A stretch of 64,000 nucleotides of DNA, from positions 12,997-76,996 of the forward strand of contig CABTYO010000009.1 of NCBI GenBank assembly GCA_902489075.1, written 5' to 3'. Source of the DNA: an uncultured Faecalicatena sp. Lineage in GTDB: Bacteria; Bacillota; Clostridia; Lachnospirales; Lachnospiraceae. Both the position numbers and the translations under genes were made by a program. Positions 8,544-14,599 of the stretch are shown piece by piece. The notes below the pieces were generated by a model. That model was not told the origin of the DNA, made no database searches, and saw only the letters and a program-made list of their open reading frames with translations. Numbering within the stretch: the stretch's first letter is position 1; every line of letters begins with the position of its first letter.

Positions 8544-9255
8544 TTACCACCTCCATATAGATATCTTCCAAAGAAATGTCAAGGAAGTTATCTTGAAGTA
8601 CAATCGTTTTCCTGATTGTTCCTTTTTGAATAAAAACAATGGTATCGCATAGCTTTTCACATATTTCCAATATATGAGATGAGAATAAAACTGATTTTCC
8701 ATTGCCTGCCCTTGACTTAATCAATCTTTTCAATATTTGGGCGGCTTCGATATCCAGTCCCGTCATAGGTTCATCTAATACCCAAAGCTGAGGGTCATTT
8801 ACGAGAGAAGATATAATTGCAATTTTTTGTTTCGTTCCGTGGGAAAAATTTTTAATCGGCTGATTTAAATACTTTTCAACTTGAAACTCCTTAATCAATG
8901 GAGCATAAATTTTCCTTCTTTCTTCAGTTGATACCCCATACATATCTGCTATAAAATTCAGGTACTCTTTTCCAGTAAGATTATTGTATAAATCGTGGCT
9001 GTCCGAGACATAATTGATTTTTTCTTTGTACTGTAAAGGCTGTGTATCTAAAGAACAATCCTGTAGAGTAATAGTGCCTTTTTCAATCGGTAATAAGCCT
9101 AATATCAATTTTAAAGTAGTGGTTTTACCAACACCATTTTTCCCTAATAATCCGACTACCTTGCCGTCTGGTACAGAAAATGTAAGATTGGTTAGTATTG
9201 GAACATCAGGCTGATAATGAAACGAAAGATTGAAAACTTCCAGCATAAATAACAC
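8482..9255 (-). CDS. ABC transporter ATP-binding protein
   Basis: This is an ATPase of about 257 residues. It shows Walker A GLLGKNGVGKTT, a divergent signature loop SHGTKQK in place of LSGGQ, and Walker B LWVLDEPMTGLD followed by the H-loop FSSHILEI. It belongs to the CcmA/drug-export-like group. AGGAGG lies five bases before a GTG at 9255, which I take as the start. The ATG at 9246 is an alternative, but its spacing is about 14. It is the first gene of the operon, and a strong promoter and a palindrome lie just upstream. Confidence 0.85.
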   Translation of the reverse strand: MLFMLEVFNLSFHYQPDVPILTNLTFSVPDGKVVGLLGKNGVGKTTTLKLILGLLPIEKGTITLQDCSLDTQPLQYKEKINYVSDSHDLYNNLTGKEYLNFIADMYGVSTEERRKIYAPLIKEFQVEKYLNQPIKNFSHGTKQKIAIISSLVNDPQLWVLDEPMTGLDIEAAQILKRLIKSRAGNGKSVLFSSHILEICEKLCDTIVFIQKGTIRKTIVLQDNFLDISLEDIYMEVVNDEPLDKDFSTKQDNLPIEF

Positions 9256-9272
9256 GCCCCCCTCCTCTGGGA

Positions 9273-9330
9273 ATTAACCTTTTGGTTAATGGGTTAAATC
9301 CAGTATATGTCTAATACCTGAAAATGTCAA
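9273..9330 (-). promoter_or_regulatory. Promoter and palindromic operator of the ABC/SdpRI operon
   Basis: On the minus strand, TTGACA (complement of 9325-9330), a 17-base spacer and TATACT (complement of 9302-9307) form a strong promoter. Between the -10 and the ribosome site lies the palindrome ATTAACC-TTTT-GGTTAAT (9273-9290), with a further GGGTTAA half-site. This is the expected place for a repressor to block the start of transcription. The SdpR-like protein of the operon is the natural candidate. Confidence 0.68.
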
Positions 9331-9333
9331 CAA

Positions 9334-9535
9334 AAAAACCGTAGACAAACTAACTAAATCAGCCAGAATGTAACTGTTCACAGGTACCCTGTGCACAGTT
9401 ACGATTTCAGCCCATTTTAAATGCATCTTCGATGCATGGGGCTGAAATCCATCCTACTGTCAGTTCTGGTGCATAGCTTGACAGCAAGTGTCAGGCTTGC
9501 GGGTGGACAGTAACGCCAGAATGTCTACAGTTTTT
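9334..9535. mobile_element. MITE-like nested inverted-repeat element, about 200 bp
   Basis: The ends AAAAACCGTAGACA (9334-9347) and, inverted, AAAAACTGTAGACA (9522-9535) match at 13 of 14 bases. Inside are three strong hairpins: 9370-9402 (14 pairs around TAC), 9403-9449 (GATTTCAGCCCAT with an inner ATGCATC stem) and 9456-9511 (ACTGTC/GACAGT). There is no open frame. It is either a non-autonomous transposable element or a multi-stem RNA in the MATE 3' region. Confidence 0.55.
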
Positions 9536-9590
9536 GGTATTTTATCATAGGAAGCACGTACGTTGTGTGTTCTAGAGGATCATCAAATTT

Positions 9591-10940
9591 TCAGCTGGTT
9601 TTTACGGTAAATTTTTTAGAGTTTTTCCATCTGAAGTAGCTTAGGCACAGGATAATCTGCACCACGGTGGAGCAGGGTGTTGCCAGTGCAATATGGAACA
9701 GGGAGACTTCTGCCGCCTTACTCATCAGGTACGAGACCGGGATTCTGACTCCGAAGGCACCGACAAGTCCCTGCACCATAACGAAGGTGGTGCTGCCGCA
9801 TCCGTTAAAGTATCCGATGAAGCAGAACAGGAAGGATACGAGCAGTGTATCGATGGCATACCCTTTCAGGTATTCTGCGGAGGCCAGGATGACAGCGCTG
9901 TCTTTGGCAAATACCCGTGAGAGTGTTTCCCCATGGAAAAAGGCGAAGTAACTCATGATAATACCGAAGCAGAAGGACGTGAGCATTCCGTAGTACAGTC
10001 CCTTTTTGGCACGCTTTTTAAGTCCGGCTCCAATATTCTGCGCTACGTAGGCGGACATGGACTGGGTGTAGGAAGAGGGCACCAGCATGATAAAGCCGCA
10101 CAGTTTTTCCGCAACACCTACTCCGGCAGAGGCAATCACGCCCAGCTGGTTGACGATTGCGGTGATCGCGAGGAAGGAGATGCTGACAAGCAGATCCTGC
10201 AGGGCACAGGGGGCGCCCATTTTGATGATGCGCAGGATAATCGTTTTGTTAAAGCAGATCTGCTTCCGGGAAAAGGGGAAGATCAGACCACGCTTTCGAA
10301 TGATCAAAAGGGAAAGAATCACACTGAATGCCTGGGCCAGTATGGTCGCCAGGGCAGCACCGGCCGCTCCCATTTTAAATACGGCCACAAAAAGCAGATC
10401 CAGTCCGATATTGGCGATACACGCGATCAGGACTGCAATAAGCGGTGTCCGGGCATCCCCCATACCGCGGAAGATGCTTCCAAGGGTATTATAGGCGGCG
10501 ATGAACAGGATTCCCGCGGAGCAGATCATGACGTATTGTACCGTATAGTCAAAGGCCTCCGGTGGTGCTTTCAGCAGGCGCACGAAAACGGGTGTCATGA
10601 CCAGCATGATACCTGTCAGAATCAGGCTGAGCGCTGCAAACAGGCAGATGCCCGCGCCTACGGTATTGCCAATCTCCTCCTCCTTCCGCTGGCCGAACTG
10701 CTGTCCGATCAGGATAGTAACGCCCATGGCCAGTCCTGTGATGATGACCGTCAGCGAGTAGAGTACCTGGCTTCCGGTGGCGACTGCGGATACTGAGGCC
10801 GGGGAGGCAAACTGTCCTACTACGAGCAGGTCCACTGCACCGTAAAGGGTCTGCAGGACCAGCGCGGCCATGATTGGCAGGGTAAAGCGCATCAGCGGTC
10901 CTAAGATGCGGCCCTGTGTTAAGTCAATATTCTTCTTCAT
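9591..10940 (-). CDS. MATE-family efflux transporter
   Basis: This 449-residue inner-membrane antiporter has about 12 transmembrane segments and two homologous MatE halves. The first half includes LPIMAALVLQTLYGAVDLLVVGQFA and the second includes ALQDLLVSISFLAITAIVNQLG. MATE pumps expel cationic drugs or metabolites using Na+ or H+. A TTG lies in frame at 10949, but AGGGAG is spaced for the ATG at 10940. The gene is monocistronic. It is preceded by a promoter and a strong terminator hairpin in its leader, so expression is probably set by attenuation. The substrate is unknown. Confidence 0.87.
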   Translation of the reverse strand: MKKNIDLTQGRILGPLMRFTLPIMAALVLQTLYGAVDLLVVGQFASPASVSAVATGSQVLYSLTVIITGLAMGVTILIGQQFGQRKEEEIGNTVGAGICLFAALSLILTGIMLVMTPVFVRLLKAPPEAFDYTVQYVMICSAGILFIAAYNTLGSIFRGMGDARTPLIAVLIACIANIGLDLLFVAVFKMGAAGAALATILAQAFSVILSLLIIRKRGLIFPFSRKQICFNKTIILRIIKMGAPCALQDLLVSISFLAITAIVNQLGVIASAGVGVAEKLCGFIMLVPSSYTQSMSAYVAQNIGAGLKKRAKKGLYYGMLTSFCFGIIMSYFAFFHGETLSRVFAKDSAVILASAEYLKGYAIDTLLVSFLFCFIGYFNGCGSTTFVMVQGLVGAFGVRIPVSYLMSKAAEVSLFHIALATPCSTVVQIILCLSYFRWKNSKKFTVKTS

Positions 10941-10976
10941 TTGTATCAATCTCCCTTGTGTTGTTTTTTCCTATAT

Positions 10977-11097
10977 CAAAAAAAGGATAAGAGAGCAGGC
11001 GTTCCAGCCTGCCATCTTATCCGGCAAATCACTTCTGTATGAGTATCTGCCCTCCGATGAGCAAGTCTATTTTATCGGGGAAAAAGAGAAAAGTCAA
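10977..11097 (-). promoter_or_regulatory. Attenuator-type leader of the MATE gene
   Basis: On the minus strand, TTGACT (complement of 11092-11097), a 17-base spacer and TAAAAT (complement of 11069-11074) form a promoter. About 40 bases later a hairpin follows: GGATAAGA/TCTTATCC outside GCAGGC/GCCTGC (10985-11022), then seven Ts (10978-10984). A weaker upstream stem GGCAGAT/ATTTGCC overlaps the region and could compete. The gene starts 45 bases after the terminator. I recognise no known riboswitch class. Confidence 0.6.
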
Positions 11098-11211
11098 CTG
11101 CATTTTTATGGATTTCCCGTATAAAAAGTAAAAGTGAATACTGTAATTTTTCAGTTGGAATGAGCCAGGGGATTGGGGGAAATATATTTAACCTCATCAG
11201 GGGAGGTGAGT

Positions 11212-11232
11212 AGCGGATTTCGAACATCCGCT
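11212..11232. other. Short hairpin AGCGGAT/ATCCGCT
   Basis: A 7-bp perfect stem with a 7-base loop sits in the 430-base gap between MATE and PadR. It is similar to the hairpin at 3074-3098. I see nothing else coding in this gap besides the MATE leader (10977-11097) and the PadR promoter (11321-11360). Confidence 0.35.
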
Positions 11233-11320
11233 TGGTCTTGGTCATATGAATTGCAGCGCTTGAAGGAGGCTTTTACTAATAGGGAGTCTTTTATATTGTC
11301 ATAATTATTATAATATGATA

Positions 11321-11360
11321 TTGACAATAGTGTGTGATACACAGTATAATGTAACACACA
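11321..11360 (+). promoter_or_regulatory. padR promoter with overlapping palindrome
   Basis: TTGACA (11321-11326), an 18-base spacer and TATAAT (11345-11350) form the promoter. TGTGTGATAC (11331-11340) and GTAACACACA (11351-11360) form an inverted repeat matching at 9 of 10 bases. It brackets the -10. PadR proteins usually repress their own promoters through such repeats, so autoregulation is likely. Confidence 0.75.
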
Positions 11361-11373
11361 AGGAGGAAGTGCA

Positions 11374-11718
11374 ATGGGAGAAGAAAAAGATCTGATGACC
11401 AATCTGGTTTCTGAATTAAGGCGGGGGACCCTGATCCTGAGCGTACTCAGCCAGCTTGGCGAGGCGAAGTACGGATATGCACTTGTACAGAGCCTGGAGG
11501 AAAAGGGCGTGGAGATCGACCCGAACACGTTATACCCGCTCTTAAGGCGTCTTGAGAAGCAGGGATTATTAAGCAGTCAGTGGGATGTGGGAGAATCCAA
11601 GCCGAGGAAGTATTATACAAGAACCCCCATGGGCGATGACATTTTTAAGGAGCTTAAGGCACAGTGGGAGAGGCTGTCAGCAAATATGGAACAGATTTTG
11701 AAGGAGGGTGAAGTATGA
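11374..11718 (+). CDS. PadR-family transcriptional regulator
   Basis: This 114-residue winged-helix regulator shows the PadR signatures LRRGTLILSVLSQLGEAKYGYALVQSL, then VEIDPNTLYPLLRRLEKQGLLSS and PRKYYTRTPMGDDIF. It is short, like the PadR-s1 group that regulates membrane-stress or drug-response genes. AGGAGG precedes the ATG. Its stop overlaps the start of the HAAS membrane-protein gene by four bases, so the two form a translationally coupled pair. The promoter carries a matching palindrome. Confidence 0.9.
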   Translation: MGEEKDLMTNLVSELRRGTLILSVLSQLGEAKYGYALVQSLEEKGVEIDPNTLYPLLRRLEKQGLLSSQWDVGESKPRKYYTRTPMGDDIFKELKAQWERLSANMEQILKEGEV

Positions 11719-12734
11719 TGGAAAGAGACAGGGAACTGATTAACCGATATGTGTATGAAGTGGTGAAGCGCGTTCCGAAGGAGCAGAGAGAAGAGATTGA
11801 GCTGGAGCTGCGGGAGCTGATCGACGATATGAGCGAGAACATGACACTGGAGCAGATCTTTGTAAAGCTGGGGGATCCGGCTGTATTTGCCAGAAAGTAC
11901 AGAGAAGATAAGAATTACGTCATCGGGCCGGAATACTTTGACAACTTCGTCTGGGTGATGAAGATCGTTTTGATCTGTACATGGGCAGGGATTCTGGTTT
12001 CGGCAGTCGTAAAGTGCATCGTAGACTACCGGGAGATCGTGGATGTGATTGCGTCTGGCTTAAGCAATGCGATCATGGGAACCTTAAGTGCTTTTGGCTG
12101 TGTGACACTGGCTTTTGCTGTGATGGAACGGCAGAAGATCAAGGTAGATTTAAAGAGAGAGAAAGTCTGGACACCGGAGCTGCTTAATCCGATCCCGGAC
12201 AAGAAGGCGAGGATCAGCAGAGGGGACTGCATTGTATCCCTCGTGTTCATTATACTGTTCAGCTGCCTGCTCATCTTTGCACCACAGCTATTCGGCGCTT
12301 ATTCCGTAAAGGGTGGAGAAATGGCATATGTGCCGTTCTTTAATATGGAGAAGTGGCAGTTCATCCTTCCCGTATTCCTGCTGGGAATGGCAGCAGGCTT
12401 TGTCAATGAGCTCATTAAGCTGGTGACAGGCTGTTACTGCCGGATCGTCATGATGAGCAGCATTATCACGAATACATTGGGAATCCTATTCTCTGTAATT
12501 GTGCTGAAAGTAATGCCGTTCTGGAATACAAACTTTGCCAGAGAAGTCGCAGAACAGTTCGATGATACATTCAAGCTGAAAGTCTTCTGGCAGAACAAGC
12601 AGGTGCTGGGCTGGGACGGACAGAGACTTTCGAATATTGTACTGGCAATTATCATCGCTGCATCAATATTAGAAATTGCAGTCACAGTATACAAAACAAT
12701 GCGGTATGGGACAGATGTCCGGGGGCAGAATTAA
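11715..12734 (+). CDS. HAAS-domain membrane protein (PadR partner)
   Basis: This 339-residue protein has a soluble N-terminal part of about 70 residues. The stretches NRYVYEVVKRVPKEQREEIELELRELI and LGDPAVFARKYRED match the HAAS/DUF1700-type domain common in proteins coded beside PadR regulators. About six transmembrane segments follow. Such pairs are thought to sense membrane or envelope conditions, but the mechanism is unknown. It overlaps padR by four bases and is followed by a perfect hairpin (12762-12790). Confidence 0.75.
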   Translation: MMERDRELINRYVYEVVKRVPKEQREEIELELRELIDDMSENMTLEQIFVKLGDPAVFARKYREDKNYVIGPEYFDNFVWVMKIVLICTWAGILVSAVVKCIVDYREIVDVIASGLSNAIMGTLSAFGCVTLAFAVMERQKIKVDLKREKVWTPELLNPIPDKKARISRGDCIVSLVFIILFSCLLIFAPQLFGAYSVKGGEMAYVPFFNMEKWQFILPVFLLGMAAGFVNELIKLVTGCYCRIVMMSSIITNTLGILFSVIVLKVMPFWNTNFAREVAEQFDDTFKLKVFWQNKQVLGWDGQRLSNIVLAIIIAASILEIAVTVYKTMRYGTDVRGQN

Positions 12735-12761
12735 TAAGAATACGGAATATTCTGACAATGA

Positions 12762-12790
12762 AGTGCAAAAGGGTCTGACCCTTTTGCACT
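12762..12790. repeat. GGGTCTGACCC palindrome (repeat family copy A) acting as terminator
   Basis: AGTGCAAAAGGG and CCCTTTTGCACT form a perfect 12-bp stem around TCTGA. The neighbouring GAATATTCTGACAATG matches the middle of the full-length copies at 32925 and 34059 in reverse orientation, so this is a half copy. TTCTCTT follows, so it may also terminate the PadR/HAAS operon. Confidence 0.7.
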
Positions 12791-12895
12791 TTCTCTTGAT
12801 TCTCAAAGCAAAAAAGGGTAAGATACTTTTATCAAACAATTTATAGAAGCGTCTGGCAGGTTACATTGTGCAAATGCTGGAAAGGAATCAGGAGT

Positions 12896-14014
12896 ATGAA
12901 TACTCTCGGGAATGTGGATAAGAAAAGAATGAATCTGATCAGGGTGGCAAAGTTCATTCTGCATCAGGGGATGACATCGAAACCGGAGATCGCGGCGACT
13001 CTGGGGCTTAGTATGCCGACTGTCCTGCAGAATGTGAAGGAACTTTTGGAGCGGGGGATTATTGTCGAGGATGGCGAGTATGAATCTACAGGTGGGCGGA
13101 AAGCCAAGGCTCTCTGTGTGAATGCGGGATTGAAGTATGCCGTGGGGATCGACATCACGAGCAACCATATCAGCTATGTGATGATCGACCTGACGGGGAA
13201 ACTGGTGGATAAGGTCAGGATCCGGGAAAAGTTCGAGAATTCTTTGGAATATAATGAGACGGTACACCGTCATTTCAGTGAATTCATTGAAAAATCAGGG
13301 GTGGAGCGGGACAAGATACTTGGAGTCGGGATCTCGTTCCCGGGAATTATTGATAAGCAGTATGAGACTCTGATTATTTCTCATATTCTGAAGGTACAGA
13401 ACTTGAGCCTTCGGAACTTAAGCAGCCTGTTTGAATACGAGGTTTGTTATGAAAATGATGCGAACAGTGCGGCAATGGCCGAGATGTACCGACTGGAAAA
13501 GAACGCGGTATATCTGTCTTTAAGTAATTCTGTGGGCGGTTCCTTTTATATCCATAATGGGATCTATGAGGGGGATGACTACAGGAGTTCCGAGTTCGGG
13601 CATATGGTCATCGTTCCCGGTGGACGCAGGTGCTATTGTGGAAAAAGCGGCTGTGTGGATGCCTATTGTTCTGCACTGGTTCTGGCGGAGAAGACAGGTG
13701 GGAATCTGGAACAGTTCTTTGAAAAACTGGATGCAGGAGAGGACGAATTGAGAAAGGTATGGGAGGAATATCTGGAATACCTGGCAATCACGGTGACGAA
13801 TCTGAGGATGGCTTATGACTGTGATATCATCCTGGGCGGTTACGTCGGGGGATTCATGGGAAAATATATGGCTGACCTGAGCAAAAAAGTGGTAAAATAT
13901 AATGGTTTTGAAAATGATACCACATATTTGAAGACCTGCAGTTATAAGAAAGAAGTATCTGCGGTGGGAATCGCGATGAGTTTCATTGAGAAATACTTTG
14001 AATCATTGGAATAA
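12896..14014 (+). CDS. ROK-family transcriptional regulator (XylR/NagC type)
   Basis: This protein of about 372 residues has an N-terminal winged helix-turn-helix (GMTSKPEIAATLGLSMPTVL then NVKELLERGII). A ROK sugar-kinase-like domain follows, with VGIDITSNHISYVMIDL and a zinc-binding cluster (CYCGKSGCVDAYC). An in-frame TTG lies upstream at 12866, but the ATG at 12896 has AAAGGA at good spacing. It probably represses a sugar operon until an inducer binds. The target is not obvious, because its own neighbours are a nuclease remnant and a GTPase. The decayed yhcG sequence begins right at its stop codon. Confidence 0.85.
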   Translation: MNTLGNVDKKRMNLIRVAKFILHQGMTSKPEIAATLGLSMPTVLQNVKELLERGIIVEDGEYESTGGRKAKALCVNAGLKYAVGIDITSNHISYVMIDLTGKLVDKVRIREKFENSLEYNETVHRHFSEFIEKSGVERDKILGVGISFPGIIDKQYETLIISHILKVQNLSLRNLSSLFEYEVCYENDANSAAMAEMYRLEKNAVYLSLSNSVGGSFYIHNGIYEGDDYRSSEFGHMVIVPGGRRCYCGKSGCVDAYCSALVLAEKTGGNLEQFFEKLDAGEDELRKVWEEYLEYLAITVTNLRMAYDCDIILGGYVGGFMGKYMADLSKKVVKYNGFENDTTYLKTCSYKKEVSAVGIAMSFIEKYFESLE

Positions 14015-14567
14015 AGGGAAAGGATTTACAAAAACAAATCTCTACCATTTTTATTCTTTTTACAGAGAATATCCGGACATTTTCCACTCAGCGAGTGGAA
14101 AATCTTCCCCAACCCTTTCATGGACACATTATCGTATCCTTTTACAGGTAAATGATAAAGAAGCACGTGACTGGTATGAAAAGGAGGCAGTCAGACGTGG
14201 AGTGTGCGTACCCTACAGAGAAATGTTTCTTCCCAATACTACTACCGTATGCTGCGGACGCAGAAGAAAGAGGCAGTGGTAAGTGAAATGAAAGAACTCA
14301 CAAACAAATATCAGAGTGATCGATTGGAATTCATAAAGAATCCAGTGATTGCTGAGTTTTTGGGGCTTTCATCAGAGACAGATTTTACCGAAAGCGACCT
14401 TGAGAAAAGTATTCTTTCCAATCTGCAGAAGTTTTTGATGGAGTTGGGAAAGGGGGATGCAGCTGTTTGCATCTAAATATAAGCTGTATCTTCCGACGGA
14501 AGAAGAGTTGAGGGCGGAGATCGAAACGCAGAAAATGATATTTTACTTACAACAGCATGATGAATAA
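14013..14567 (+). pseudogene. YhcG/DUF1016 PDDEXK nuclease remnant
   Basis: Three pieces in different frames together match the YhcG (DUF1016) family. The first is KGFTKTNLYHFYSFYREYPD through SWTHYRILLQVNDKEARDWYEKEA. After a frameshift near 14200 comes VRTLQRNVSSQYYYRML through EFIKNPVIAEFLGL and NLQKFLMELGKG. Finally, the C-terminal piece is QLFASKYKLYLPTEEELRAE, ending at 14567. Roughly 100 residues between LMELGKG and QLFASKY, which would hold the nuclease core, are missing. The gene is dead. Family members are linked to restriction or DNA-repair roles. Confidence 0.8.
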
Positions 14568-14599
14568 AGAAGGACATTTTTAGAGAAAGAGGTAGTTGG

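Noticed and set aside
9933..10796. A 287-codon open frame on the plus strand opposite the MATE gene
   Set aside because: It is the complement of a clear MATE coding sequence, is rich in charged and rare residues, and has no ribosome site or known motif.
11151..11528. Minus-strand 125-codon frame across the padR promoter
   Set aside because: It is a shadow of the padR gene and its promoter region, with low-complexity Ser-rich translation and no ribosome site.
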